Shown here: in pieces, positions 1 through 9,291 of the stretch
Layout of the letters: each line of letters starts with the position of its first letter
Numbering within the stretch: position 1 is the stretch's first letter
Assembly (NCBI GenBank): GCA_963543695.1
Contig: CAUUCF010000001.1
Coordinates: 104,096 to 168,095 of the forward strand
Origin: CAUUCF01 sp963543695
GTDB taxonomy: Bacteria; Pseudomonadota; Gammaproteobacteria; UBA9339
Direction of reading: 5' to 3'
DNA length: 64,000 bases
Program-made: the position numbers and the translations under genes
The notes under the pieces: generated by a model
The model's database searches: none
What the model was told of the DNA's origin: nothing
What the model saw: only the letters and a program-made list of their open reading frames with translations

Positions 1-813
1 GAGTTGTTTAAGGAGCGGTTGATTTTTAGAGTTAACGGTATAAAAACCTTGTTCTTTAGTCCAGGTTTTACGTACGGTATAATTTTTAGTAAGGCAAAAA
101 TGGGCAAAATTTTGTAGGTCTTGAAAAGTTAAATGATCAATCGCGGTGTTTTCTAGCCAATTAAGCATCCAAGGAGGAAGATGATCATTGATCGTTTGAA
201 GCTCATGCCAAATTTTTTTAAACGGGAGAAAAGAAGTTTTTAATTCACGGTGAAGGTGGTGTAAAATTTCTGCTTTTAAATTTTGAATTTCTTGGTTAAA
301 AAAATCGGTATTATTGGGCAATAAATGGTATGCCCATTGTTCTCGTTTATTTAATAATTGAACTAAAAATTGTTCGATTAAATGGGTTTGATTATCGAGA
401 TGAATCCTTAAAGAAGTGAAAGGATCTTCAGCTAGACAACGTTTTACTACCTCTAAATACGTTAACTGAAGCGTATCTTCGTCTAATAATTCCCCTTGGG
501 GTTTAACCAAATTTTGGATGAAAGCGTCTAGGGTTTGAATTTTTAATATTTGAGGATTACGTAAAATGTCGTGACGTAGTTGAGTTGGTATTTGATGCGA
601 TTGTTGTAACGCATTGACAATGCGATGACGCATTTCGTTAGCGGCTTTTTTAGTAAAAGTTAAAGCGTAGATCTGGTCTGGTTGCCGGGTGTGTTCTAAT
701 AATTTTAGATATCGATTAACTAATAGACTAGTTTTACCGGAACCAGCTGGAGCTTCTACGATAAAAGATTGGTGGACGTCAAGAGCTCGAATGCGGGGAT
801 TATTAGAAAGCAT
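1..813 (-). CDS. UvrD/RecB-type helicase, AddA-like (N-terminal 271 residues; runs off the window)
   Basis: This is the N-terminal part of a superfamily 1A DNA helicase of the kind that processes double-strand breaks (AddA/RecB family). The frame is open from an ATG at 813 to the window edge. It carries a Walker A motif EAPAGSGKTSLL about 20 residues in and a motif Ia region LTFTKKAANEMRHRI, both typical of UvrD/AddA proteins. The start overlaps the last 11 bases of the pilin-like gene upstream, so the two are probably co-transcribed. The nuclease domain expected at the C-terminus lies outside the window, so AddA, RecB and a plain UvrD-like helicase cannot be separated. The order of ALD..SFIVEAPAGSGKT is like that of the beta/gamma AddA-type proteins. 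Confidence 0.8.
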   Translation of the reverse strand, partial: MLSNNPRIRALDVHQSFIVEAPAGSGKTSLLVNRYLKLLEHTRQPDQIYALTFTKKAANEMRHRIVNALQQSHQIPTQLRHDILRNPQILKIQTLDAFIQNLVKPQGELLDEDTLQLTYLEVVKRCLAEDPFTSLRIHLDNQTHLIEQFLVQLLNKREQWAYHLLPNNTDFFNQEIQNLKAEILHHLHRELKTSFLPFKKIWHELQTINDHLPPWMLNWLENTAIDHLTFQDLQNFAHFCLTKNYTVRKTWTKEQGFYTVNSKNQPLLKQL

Positions 814-2173
814 CGTAGACAATCGTTCCTAACTGATAAGGTTCACTTGAAGTCCAAAAAAGAGGTTCTAATGCTTTATTTTTAAAGTAATTATCTTCTT
901 GGAGTGAAATGGTAGAATTTCCACTGATCGTTAATTGTTGTTTCGTGAATAAATAACCGACCAAGTTAGATTGGTGAATAGTGCAATTATGTTCGACGAG
1001 GATTAAATCAAACGGTACGTTATGTACCTCTTGAATCGTGAGGGAACCTTCAACCTGTAAAATGATTTTTCGATGACTTAAGTTTTTACTAATAGCACTG
1101 GTAATGGTTAAATCGTGGGGACAGCGGATCATTAATAATGCTTCGTTGTTGATCGATGCTTGGTTTTCAGCTAATTCGACTAGTTGATCGATGCTAATTT
1201 CCCGCTCGTTAAGGTCAATGACCTGATGAACATTGAAGTTGATTTTAGAAAAATCTACCTTTTGCAAACCATGATGAAACCAATCGGGATTACTAACCGT
1301 GGCGTAATCCTTGATTAAAGAGCGATCCGCTGATTCAAACTTAATTGCCGAGTTGACGAAGGAACGATTTTTTTGAGCGAGCAGTAACCAACTTCCTGCA
1401 TAGGTATTTTGATCTACTCGTTGAATCGTTAAACTTCCTCCTGGATTACTAATCTTTTCAGCGATCACTACAGGAGTTTGATAAGTCGGATATAAATCTT
1501 TTTTGTACAAAATGACCGTAGCCTGGTTAACGAACTTTTGCAAACTTTCGTTCAGCGGGATATTTTTGGGCGCCGTTGGATTGGGCATAACGGAATAACG
1601 AGTGTCTTGAGTTTTTAATTGAAGACGACATAAATTTAAAATAGTTTTTTCATTGTTTAAAATTACTTTGTGGGGTGGAATAGTTTCAATAGTGAAATAT
1701 TTATCACCATATTGATCGATTTTACCTAAGATTCGCTGTTGCTTTTGTGTGATAATTATCGGCCCTTTGTTGATAATTTTTACTTTCGCTGCTTCTTGCG
1801 TGTTAAAGCTTAAAACGTTTTGTTGGTGAGGTTTTAAGGAATAAATAACTAACGGTTCGATATGTGTATTAACGGTTAATTGAGGCTGCTTATCACGAGG
1901 ATGATCAATTAAACGGTACTGCCTGGTATTTATATCATAATCGTAAAATTGATTATACGTCGTTTTAGGACAGGTATACTGAATTCGTTTCGTTTGGTTT
2001 TTAACGAAGGAATCTAAACGTGATTTTGCTTGATACCTGATTTTATACATTGTAATTTGGGTAGTGTTGCGCAAAAAAATTGGGAAAATGATGGCGGATA
2101 AAGTACCGATCATTAAGAAAATGATGATTGTATTAAACATTAAAAAACCGTGTAAAGGGTGTGGCTTTTTCAT
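803..2173 (-). CDS. Pilin-like membrane-anchored protein, last of four minor-pilin-type genes
   Basis: A 456-residue protein with a short positively charged N-terminus (MKKPHPLHG) followed by one long hydrophobic helix (about residues 10-34). The rest is large, polar and beta-rich. It lacks the canonical FTLxE after the glycine (it has GFLMF), as PilX/MshP/GspK-type minor components often do. It is the fourth gene after three clear prepilins on the same strand, so it probably forms the tip or a minor subunit of a type IV pilus or type II-like pseudopilus. Its length is closer to a MshP/MshQ- or GspK-like role, which is inference from position. No catalytic motif was recognised. Confidence 0.5.
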   Translation of the reverse strand: MKKPHPLHGFLMFNTIIIFLMIGTLSAIIFPIFLRNTTQITMYKIRYQAKSRLDSFVKNQTKRIQYTCPKTTYNQFYDYDINTRQYRLIDHPRDKQPQLTVNTHIEPLVIYSLKPHQQNVLSFNTQEAAKVKIINKGPIIITQKQQRILGKIDQYGDKYFTIETIPPHKVILNNEKTILNLCRLQLKTQDTRYSVMPNPTAPKNIPLNESLQKFVNQATVILYKKDLYPTYQTPVVIAEKISNPGGSLTIQRVDQNTYAGSWLLLAQKNRSFVNSAIKFESADRSLIKDYATVSNPDWFHHGLQKVDFSKINFNVHQVIDLNEREISIDQLVELAENQASINNEALLMIRCPHDLTITSAISKNLSHRKIILQVEGSLTIQEVHNVPFDLILVEHNCTIHQSNLVGYLFTKQQLTISGNSTISLQEDNYFKNKALEPLFWTSSEPYQLGTIVYDAF

Positions 2174-2182
2174 AAATACCGT

Positions 2183-2674
2183 TTATTTTTCTCTAAATAA
2201 ATTTTCACAAAGGACGTACCTAGTTCGGTAGGCGTTATGAGGTTGATCTTTAGGTTTGATTTTAATTTCCCATAAATTACGAAGTTCGGGTGTTAAATGC
2301 ACCGGGTTAATACGGACCGTATAATGATCTAATTTAGCTAATGTTTTTTGATCAAGGGTGATCTCTTTTTTTTCTAAGTCGATTTGGAAAGTTTTTAATT
2401 GTAACGTTTTTGACGACGTAAAAACTATTCCGTTAATTTCATGTTCGTTAACTAATTTTAGATAACAAGCTTGTTTTAATAACGTGGTGATCGTATCAAA
2501 AAGCACGTTCATTTCGTAGTTTTCGTTATTAATTTTTTCGGTCAAGAAATATTGCTTAAAGCCGGCATAGATGAAATCAGAGGTTACGCCCATAACGATC
2601 CCTACAATGGTCAACGTGACGATTATTTCTAGTAAAGTAAATCCTTTTTGTTTATTTGGGTACTGTTTCCACAT
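2183..2674 (-). CDS. Prepilin-type N-methylation protein (minor pilin or pseudopilin)
   Basis: The N-terminus MWKQYPNKQKG|FTLLE is a class III prepilin leader: a basic leader, glycine at -1, phenylalanine at +1 and glutamate at +5. A hydrophobic helix follows. The start at 2674 gives the usual short leader. An upstream TTG at 2692 would add six residues but has no ribosome binding site. The gene overlaps the end of the preceding prepilin gene. The product would be cleaved and N-methylated by a PilD-type prepilin peptidase, which is not in this window. Its size (about 163 residues) suits GspJ/MshO-like minor subunits. Confidence 0.7.
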   Translation of the reverse strand: MWKQYPNKQKGFTLLEIIVTLTIVGIVMGVTSDFIYAGFKQYFLTEKINNENYEMNVLFDTITTLLKQACYLKLVNEHEINGIVFTSSKTLQLKTFQIDLEKKEITLDQKTLAKLDHYTVRINPVHLTPELRNLWEIKIKPKDQPHNAYRTRYVLCENLFREK

Positions 2675-2996
2675 CTGAATATTCCAAAGCAACTAGAATG
2701 GTATCGTCCTTTTTGGGGTGTACGGTAATTTGGTGTAAACCAACCGTGGTAGTAATTTTGTAAGGAGTATCCACGGTTAGTTTTTCGCATAAAGCCAAAT
2801 TTTGGCTGTTCGTTTTTAAAATTTCAGCGCAACTGATGGCTAAATCGATCGCTCTAGTTTCAGATAATAATTTAGGGGTGTTTTTATTGAAAGTTAAATA
2901 AACGTTTAAAAAAGCCGACATTAAAAAACCAATAGCTAGAACGAAAAAGATAGCTTCGACTAAGGTAAATCCAGCGTGTTTAGTAATCTTGCTCAC
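2652..2996 (-). CDS. Prepilin-type N-methylation protein (small minor pilin)
   Basis: A 114-residue protein with leader MSKITKHAG|FTLVEA and a hydrophobic helix, giving a complete prepilin peptidase site with Glu at +5. It starts with GTG at 2996 and has a strong Shine-Dalgarno (AAGGAGA) about six bases upstream, next to the stop of the preceding gene. The short globular part after the helix suggests a GspI/MshD-like minor subunit. It sits second in a run of four pilin-like genes. Confidence 0.7.
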   Translation of the reverse strand: MSKITKHAGFTLVEAIFFVLAIGFLMSAFLNVYLTFNKNTPKLLSETRAIDLAISCAEILKTNSQNLALCEKLTVDTPYKITTTVGLHQITVHPKKDDTILVALEYSDVETVPK

Positions 2997-2997
2997 G

Positions 2998-3474
2998 TTA
3001 TTCTCCTTTTTTGATTTTAATAATTTTCCCTTCTGATACTAATCGGTTTTTAATCTTAGCGTATTTAACGTGACTTAAAGTGATTACTGGAATACCGTCG
3101 TTTGACGGGTATTGTAAGTATCCTGATGGCTTGATGATTAACTGGTTTACTGGAGGATCAGTTTTTGTTTCAGGAGTTAATTCAATGACGACGTCATTGG
3201 TAAGCGTAATTTCTTTCGTAACGGATTGATTCTCGTCTTTCCATGCAGCTAATAGCGAGTTAGCGGTTTGTTGCGTAAGCGTTATTTCCAGGAAAGCATT
3301 TTGGGATAATTCCTGTAGAAGAATTAAATTAGAACGTAATTTTTTCGCTTGAGTATAAACATTTTGAGTAGGATAGAAGTTTACATTGAAACGAGTTACC
3401 GCTATTCCAGATAAAATGCCTAATAATAATAAGACGATAATTAATTCCAATAAAGTAAATCCGTGTTTTTTCAT
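2998..3474 (-). CDS. Prepilin-type N-methylation protein (GspH/MshC-like)
   Basis: The leader MKKHG|FTLLELIIVLLLLGIL is a textbook prepilin signal, followed by a C-terminal domain of about 130 residues with a GspH/FimT-like pattern. The start was set at 3474 because it places the processing glycine five residues in. In-frame upstream starts (3492, 3519) would give an unusually long leader, and none has a clear ribosome binding site. It is first in the four-gene pilin-like operon and is transcribed divergently from rpsU. The order GspH-like, small, medium, large resembles the mshC-mshD-mshO-mshP order of MSHA pilus clusters. Confidence 0.65.
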   Translation of the reverse strand: MKKHGFTLLELIIVLLLLGILSGIAVTRFNVNFYPTQNVYTQAKKLRSNLILLQELSQNAFLEITLTQQTANSLLAAWKDENQSVTKEITLTNDVVIELTPETKTDPPVNQLIIKPSGYLQYPSNDGIPVITLSHVKYAKIKNRLVSEGKIIKIKKGE

Positions 3475-3540
3475 AAAATTAATTACTAACATATTATCGT
3501 TAAAAAGACAAATTTTCATCGGTTAAACGATAAAAAAGAC

Positions 3541-3568
3541 TTGCATATTTAAAACGAATCAGTATTAT
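3541..3568 (+). promoter_or_regulatory. Candidate sigma-70 promoter for rpsU-dnaG-rpoD
   Basis: A weak -35 (TTGCAT) and a good -10 (TATTAT) are separated by 16 bases, about 45 bases upstream of the rpsU start. A clear AGGAGA ribosome binding site at 3594-3599 follows. The position between the divergent pilin operon and rpsU fits the macromolecular-synthesis operon promoter. Confidence 0.45.
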
Positions 3569-3611
3569 TTTAAGCGTTTATTGATAACTGTTTAGGAGAA
3601 TAATTTAAAGT

Positions 3612-3818
3612 ATGCCAAGTATCAGAATTAGAGAGCATGAATCTTTCGATGGAGCTATGCGTCGTTTTAAACGCGCATGTGAAAAAGCTGGTATTCCAGG
3701 GAAATTACGCCAAATTGAATACTATGAAAAGCCAACAGCTAAGCGTAAAAGAAAGCGTTCAGCGGCAATTAAACGTCAACAAAAGCAACAATTAATGCAA
3801 CAAAAATTAGGTAAATAA
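3612..3818 (+). CDS. rpsU: 30S ribosomal protein bS21
   Basis: A 68-residue basic protein beginning MPSIRIREHESFDGAMRRFK, with the conserved EKAG and EYYEKPTAKRKRKRSAA stretch of bS21. bS21 binds near the 3' end of 16S rRNA and helps mRNA recognition at initiation. The size and the immediately downstream dnaG and rpoD match the macromolecular-synthesis operon of gammaproteobacteria. The start has a good AGGAGA site 12 bases upstream. Confidence 0.97.
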   Translation: MPSIRIREHESFDGAMRRFKRACEKAGIPGKLRQIEYYEKPTAKRKRKRSAAIKRQQKQQLMQQKLGK

Positions 3819-3864
3819 TTTTTGATTGCGAAAGGTTTATATAAGTAATTAATTACAGCGTAAA

Positions 3865-5580
3865 TTGATACCTAGATCATTTATTGAAGATTTAATTGTT
3901 AAATGTGATTTAGTAAAAATTATTGGAAGTCGTGTTAAATTAAAAGCCAAAGGGGGAAAATATTTTGGAGCGTGTCCTTTTCATAAGGAAAAAACCCCTT
4001 CTTTTGTTGTTAATACGAAAGAACAGTTTTATTATTGTTTTGGCTGTCATGCTCACGGTAATGTTTTAGATTTTATTATGCATTTTGAACATTTAGATTT
4101 TAAAAATGCAGTGGTTTACTTAGCTAATTATTTAAATTTACCTTTGCCTCTTCATGATGCGTATCGTCTTAAACAAGAACAACAAAGAAAAGGATGGCTA
4201 AAGATTTGTCAAGAATTAGCTCATTATTATTATCGTCAAGTTGAGGGTAATTTAGTAGCACAACGTTATTTAGTCCAAAGGGGGATTAACCAACAAAGTA
4301 GGCAAAATTTTTTAATTGGTTACGCTCCCAATAATTTTTATTTAAAAAAATGGTCGCTACAACACCAACAAGCTTTAGAAACGCTGGGCCTATTAAATTT
4401 GAAAGGAAATTATCCTCGTTTTCGTGGTCGTTTAATGTTTCCAATTAGAAACGAGTTAGGTCAAGTCATTGGTTTTGGGGGAAGAATTTTCCAAGGGAAA
4501 GAAGTTAAATATTTAAACTCTCCCGAAACGCCTTTGTTTCATAAGCGAGATGAAGTGTACGGATTATATGAAGCTAAAAAAAATAGCGTTTTAGACGAAC
4601 TCATCGTAGTTGAAGGTTATTTAGACGTAGTTAGTTTATTTCAATTTCAAATTCCTAACGTGGTGGCAACTTTAGGTACTGCAGTTACTCAGTCACAGCT
4701 TCGTAAAATTCTTCGGTATACTAAGAAAATCGTTTTTTGTTTTGACGGGGATTTAGCGGGTAATGAAGCGGCTAAACGAGCAATGCAGTTGTTATTACCT
4801 TTAATGCAAGAAGAAATAGAAGGAAGTTTCGTTTTTTTACCCGTTCACGAAGATCCTGATTCATGGGTACGTAAATTAGGAACGGAACGGTTTAAAGATT
4901 ACTTGAACAAACATAAAAAATCTTTAATTGAATTTTTAATTACGACGTTAAAAGAAAACGCCAACATAGCTAGCCTCGAGGGTAAAATTAAATACGTAAA
5001 TAAAGCTCAAAGTTTACTTAAAGAATTACCTAACGGTTGGTTTAAAAATTTATTGTTAGAACAAATAGCGGCAGAAATTAACGTTTCACCAGATCAAATT
5101 GCTGATGTAGCGGCGTTTCAGCAGAAACAAGAATTGCTTGATGAGCGTAAACCATTACCAATCACTGAAGTGCAAAAGAAAATTTTGCAACTATTGGTTT
5201 ATTATCCCCAAATTTTATTGAAGTTAACGTCGACGCAACAAAATTATTTAGATCAGCTCGAAAACGAAGTATTTAAACGTAGCTTAAGGATTTTAAGGCA
5301 AAATGTATCGTTGACCGTAGGAGAATTTTTAGAATACTGGAGGAAATATAATTTTGATTTGAAAGAGGTGATTACTAAACCACTGTTAAATGAAGAACAA
5401 GCTTTAGCCGAAGTGGAAACATTAATCGAATGGTTAATGAAGACTCAAAAAACAGAGACTATCGATAACCTAATACAGCAATTATCTCATAGCACCGATC
5501 GAAGTGAACGGCTTATGTTACAACAAATGATCTATGAGTTGAAAATTAAAGGGAGTAGAGAAAATGGTAGAGAAAACTGA
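3865..5580 (+). CDS. dnaG: DNA primase
   Basis: A 571-residue primase that makes RNA primers at the replication fork. The N-terminal zinc-binding domain has Cys37, His40, Cys58 and Cys61. The catalytic TOPRIM core contains EGYLDVVS near residue 249 and the metal-binding DGDLAG near residue 293. A C-terminal region for DnaB helicase binding follows. The start is TTG at 3865, which begins MIPRSFI as in other DnaG proteins. No strong ribosome binding site is visible, so weak initiation is likely, in keeping with the low levels usual for DnaG. It overlaps rpoD by 17 bases. Confidence 0.97.
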   Translation: MIPRSFIEDLIVKCDLVKIIGSRVKLKAKGGKYFGACPFHKEKTPSFVVNTKEQFYYCFGCHAHGNVLDFIMHFEHLDFKNAVVYLANYLNLPLPLHDAYRLKQEQQRKGWLKICQELAHYYYRQVEGNLVAQRYLVQRGINQQSRQNFLIGYAPNNFYLKKWSLQHQQALETLGLLNLKGNYPRFRGRLMFPIRNELGQVIGFGGRIFQGKEVKYLNSPETPLFHKRDEVYGLYEAKKNSVLDELIVVEGYLDVVSLFQFQIPNVVATLGTAVTQSQLRKILRYTKKIVFCFDGDLAGNEAAKRAMQLLLPLMQEEIEGSFVFLPVHEDPDSWVRKLGTERFKDYLNKHKKSLIEFLITTLKENANIASLEGKIKYVNKAQSLLKELPNGWFKNLLLEQIAAEINVSPDQIADVAAFQQKQELLDERKPLPITEVQKKILQLLVYYPQILLKLTSTQQNYLDQLENEVFKRSLRILRQNVSLTVGEFLEYWRKYNFDLKEVITKPLLNEEQALAEVETLIEWLMKTQKTETIDNLIQQLSHSTDRSERLMLQQMIYELKIKGSRENGREN

Positions 5581-7516
5581 AAATTTAGAAAAGGATAATA
5601 AGATAGAAGCGTTGTTAAATAAAGGGAAAGAACAAGGTTTTTTAACTTATGGAGAACTAAACGAGCATATCGATCAAGAAATTACCGATGCTGAACACCT
5701 TGAAGATATTATCGGGTTACTCAACGAAGAATCGATCCCTCTTTATGACCAAGAACCTAACGATCAATTTGAATTTAAAGTAGAAGAGGATTTAGTCAGT
5801 AAATTAGATGACGAGGTAGGGAGAACTACGGATCCGATTCGAATGTATATGCGTGAAATGGGTAGTGTAGCTTTATTAACTCGAGGAGGAGAAATTGCTA
5901 TTGCTAGAAAAATTGAAGAAGGAACAAAGGAAGTGTTAGGGACATTGGCTACTTTCCCAGGAGTGGTGACTAGAGCTTTAGAAGAATATGATAAAATTAT
6001 CGAAAATGGGAATAGACGGTTACAAGATTTAGTTTTGGGTTTTTTTGAACAAGAAGAAAGCGAAGTGCATGAAGAGCTCAAACTGATCGAGGAAGAAGAA
6101 TTTGAAATAGAACTGAATCAATATATTAATCAAATTAATAAGCGCGCAGAGGAAGAACGGAAGAAATTAGAATTATTAAATTTAAATAATACCGAAGAAA
6201 AAGAAAGCGAAGAGGATTTAGATAATAATGGTAATAGAGAACAAGAGTTTTTTGATGACGTAGAAGATAAAGATTACTTGGAAGAAGAAGACGATATTTT
6301 TAACGTGGGTCCTGATCCAGAAGAAATTCATAAACGTTTTTTAGTATTGAAAAACGTTTATTATGGTTACGTTTTAGCCAAAGAAAAATATGGGTTACAG
6401 CATCAGTTAACCAAAAAATATTTTGATAAATTAACTAATTGTTTTGCTTCTATTAAATTTTCTAGTAAAGAATTAAGAGGTTACATTAACCGGTTACATC
6501 AAGTAGTTAAAAAAATTAGTGCAAGTGAATTAGTGATGGCGGATCTTTTAACGAAAGCTAAGTTTAAACGAAGTGATTACTGTAATTTTTTAAACACCCA
6601 GCCTTTAAAAGAAGGTCAATACTTAAAAAAGTTACAGCAGTTACCACATGACTCCGATAAGCTTATTCTTTTAATGCCTGAACTAAATCGGGAAATAATG
6701 CGGTTAAGGTTAGTAGAAGAAGAATGCGGGGTAAATTTACAAGAAATTAAATTAGTAGATCGAATTATTACGAAAGGAAAAAATAAAGTACAACAAGCTA
6801 AACAGGAGATGATCGAAGCTAATTTACGTTTAGTTATTTCGATCGCAAAAAAATATACGAACCGAGGGTTGCAATTTTTAGATCTCATTCAAGAAGGGAA
6901 TATCGGCTTAATGAAAGCAGTAGATAAGTTTGAGTATCGCCGTGGATACAAGTTCTCTACTTATGCTACTTGGTGGATTAGACAAGCAATTACCCGTTCA
7001 ATCGCCGATCAAGCGCGTACTATCCGTATTCCAGTTCATATGATCGAAACGATTAATAAATTAAACCGTATTACTCGGCAAATTATTCAAAAGACGGGGG
7101 TGGAACCTACCCCAGAAGAATTAAGTCTTAAAATGCAAATTAGTGAAGATAAAATACGTAAAGTCTTAAAAATTGCTAAAGAACCTGTTTCAATGGAAAC
7201 ACCGATCGGAGATGAAGATGATACTCATTTAGGAGATTTTATTGAAGATAATAATACGCTTTCTCCTTTAGAATCGGCTACTCAATTGGGTTTAAAAGAA
7301 GCAACTAACGACGTATTAGCTTCGTTATCTCCTCGAGAGGCTAAAGTTTTAAGGATGCGTTTTGGGATCAATATGAATACCGATCATACTTTAGAAGAGG
7401 TCGGTAAACAATTTGACGTTACTAGAGAGCGCATTCGGCAAATTGAAGCTAAAGCGTTGCGTAAATTACGTCATCCTAGCCGATCAGAAAAATTACAGAG
7501 TTTTATAGAAGATTAA
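5564..7516 (+). CDS. rpoD: RNA polymerase primary sigma factor sigma-70
   Basis: A 650-residue housekeeping sigma factor. Region 1.2 (DPIRMYMREMG) is near residue 90. It is followed by a long acidic non-conserved region rich in Glu/Asp (about residues 160-260), as in proteobacterial RpoD. Region 2, with the -10-recognition part FSTYATWWIRQAITRSI, lies around 460-485. Region 4, with the helix-turn-helix DVTRERIRQIEAKAL, lies near residues 615-635. The gene overlaps the end of dnaG by 17 bases, so the two are translationally coupled. Confidence 0.98.
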   Translation: MVEKTENLEKDNKIEALLNKGKEQGFLTYGELNEHIDQEITDAEHLEDIIGLLNEESIPLYDQEPNDQFEFKVEEDLVSKLDDEVGRTTDPIRMYMREMGSVALLTRGGEIAIARKIEEGTKEVLGTLATFPGVVTRALEEYDKIIENGNRRLQDLVLGFFEQEESEVHEELKLIEEEEFEIELNQYINQINKRAEEERKKLELLNLNNTEEKESEEDLDNNGNREQEFFDDVEDKDYLEEEDDIFNVGPDPEEIHKRFLVLKNVYYGYVLAKEKYGLQHQLTKKYFDKLTNCFASIKFSSKELRGYINRLHQVVKKISASELVMADLLTKAKFKRSDYCNFLNTQPLKEGQYLKKLQQLPHDSDKLILLMPELNREIMRLRLVEEECGVNLQEIKLVDRIITKGKNKVQQAKQEMIEANLRLVISIAKKYTNRGLQFLDLIQEGNIGLMKAVDKFEYRRGYKFSTYATWWIRQAITRSIADQARTIRIPVHMIETINKLNRITRQIIQKTGVEPTPEELSLKMQISEDKIRKVLKIAKEPVSMETPIGDEDDTHLGDFIEDNNTLSPLESATQLGLKEATNDVLASLSPREAKVLRMRFGINMNTDHTLEEVGKQFDVTRERIRQIEAKALRKLRHPSRSEKLQSFIED

Positions 7517-7520
7517 TTGT

Positions 7521-9056
7521 ATGACATACCAAGCATTAGCTCGTAAGTGGCGTCCCCGTAATTTTGAACAGATGGTTGGCCAAGAAATGGTAGTAACTTG
7601 TCTTAAAAACGCTTTAAATTCGGGTCAATTACACCACGCTTATTTATTTACCGGTTCTAGAGGAGTAGGTAAAACTTCGATCGCTAGGATTTTTGCAAAA
7701 GGGTTAAATTGCGTGAAAGGAACTACGTCAGAACCTTGTAATCAATGTATCAATTGTCAGGCTTTTAACGATCACTGTGCCGTAGATTTGTTAGAAATAG
7801 ACGCTGCTTCTAAAACAAAGGTAGAAGATACTCGAGATTTATTAAGTGACGTACGTTATCCCCCGGTACAAGGCCGCTTTAAAATTTATTTGATTGATGA
7901 AGTACATATGTTATCTAGTCATAGTTTTAATGCGTTATTGAAAACTTTAGAAGAGCCTCCTCCGTACGTGAAATTTCTTTTTGCTACGACTGAACCTGAA
8001 AAGATTCCGTTAACGATTTTATCGAGGTGCTTAGTTTTTAATTTACCATTGGTAGAAACTTCGCTAATTCAACGACACCTCGCTAATTTATTAACTAATG
8101 AAAAAATTGAATATGAAGAGGAAGCTTTAGCTCTTTTAGCCAAAAATGCTGCAGGGAGTGTGCGAGACGCCATTAGTTTATTGGATCAAGCTTTAACTTA
8201 TGGTAAACTTAGCGTAGAGAAGGTTAGCCGTATGTTAGGTTGGGTAGACCGACAAATATTAGATCAGTTAGTGGCAGCGTTGGTGCGCCAAGAAAATAAA
8301 GCCGTCTTAAAAATAGCGGAGCTTTTATACCGAAAAGGTTGTTTCTTCGATAAGATCTTAGATGCACTTTTAGAGAAATTGTACGCGTTAACTTTGGAAC
8401 AATTTGGTTATATAACTCCGGCAACTTCGTTAAGTCAGGTAGCGTCTCCAGAACAAATACAGCTTTTGTACCAAATTGCTTTAATTGGTAAACGAGATTT
8501 GCCTTTTGCTCCAGATTATAAAATTGGTTTTGAAATGACTTTATTGAGGATGTTGCATTTTCAACCGGTGAGTAGTTTCCCGTTAGCTAAGTCGTTGTCG
8601 GAAAAGCCGCAACAGGAAAGTAGCTTTGAATCACTTGAGGATGATTCAAAGACCAATTTAGAAGCATTATTAAAATCGGATGCTTTAATCATTAATAAAG
8701 CTTTATTAAAACATGAAGAATGTACGGGTATTTTAGAGACGTTGGTTAAACATAGTTGTTTTATTATGGGTAATGCTGAACGGGATTTAGTTTGTCAAAT
8801 AGATTCTCCGTTTTTTCCCTTATTAAATCCACGCTACCAAACTCATATTGAAAATTTGCTCGCTCAGCAGCCGTATGGTCATCAGCTTAAAGTGCGTTAC
8901 GTGAGCGGTAAAAATTTAAATACGATCGCTAGTTTGGAAAAAAAAAGGGATGAAGAACGTCATTCCCTTCGGCAAAAACAGTTAACAGAAGACCCTAATT
9001 TACAAAATTTTCTGCGTGAAATGGACGGTGAAATCATAGAAAATGAACGATTCTAA
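7521..9056 (+). CDS. dnaX: DNA polymerase III subunit tau/gamma
   Basis: A 511-residue clamp-loader ATPase. Walker A GSRGVGKTS is at residues 45-53. A zinc-binding module uses Cys64, Cys73, Cys76 and Cys79. The Walker B region is LIDEVHML and the arginine-finger region SRC is present. The C-terminal tau part is much shorter than the 643-residue E. coli protein. A run of nine A followed by GGG near codon 473 could allow slippage, but it lies so close to the end that it would not produce a classic gamma. The gene follows rpoD by four bases. The usual partners ybaB and recR do not follow it here. Confidence 0.96.
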   Translation: MTYQALARKWRPRNFEQMVGQEMVVTCLKNALNSGQLHHAYLFTGSRGVGKTSIARIFAKGLNCVKGTTSEPCNQCINCQAFNDHCAVDLLEIDAASKTKVEDTRDLLSDVRYPPVQGRFKIYLIDEVHMLSSHSFNALLKTLEEPPPYVKFLFATTEPEKIPLTILSRCLVFNLPLVETSLIQRHLANLLTNEKIEYEEEALALLAKNAAGSVRDAISLLDQALTYGKLSVEKVSRMLGWVDRQILDQLVAALVRQENKAVLKIAELLYRKGCFFDKILDALLEKLYALTLEQFGYITPATSLSQVASPEQIQLLYQIALIGKRDLPFAPDYKIGFEMTLLRMLHFQPVSSFPLAKSLSEKPQQESSFESLEDDSKTNLEALLKSDALIINKALLKHEECTGILETLVKHSCFIMGNAERDLVCQIDSPFFPLLNPRYQTHIENLLAQQPYGHQLKVRYVSGKNLNTIASLEKKRDEERHSLRQKQLTEDPNLQNFLREMDGEIIENERF

Positions 9057-9291
9057 GTTAATTTTTTAAAATTTTTCCTGTGAATAATTACTAGGCTGTC
9101 TTGCCAGGTGAACCCAGTTAAGTCTTGTTAGTATTGTGTTTTTTGTAATTATCATATTATTAAGCAAAATAGTTATTTTGTAAAATTTACGGTAAACTGT
9201 AAGAAGAACATTGAATAAGTAAATAATTAATAAAAAATAATTTTTAATCAATGTGAAATTAAAGTAAGTTATTAATTATAAAAGGTAATTT

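Noticed and set aside
5764..6081. Minus-strand frame of 105 codons inside rpoD
   Set aside because: It mirrors the acidic region of rpoD and has no ribosome binding site or motif.
9091..9180. Possible 4.5S RNA behind dnaX (GCCAGGTGAACC-like text)
   Set aside because: The conserved tetraloop and the AGCAG internal loop of SRP RNA are missing on both strands.
9066..9251. 61-codon minus-strand frame between dnaX and the HTH-like gene
   Set aside because: It is AT-driven, hydrophobic by composition only, and has no ribosome binding site.
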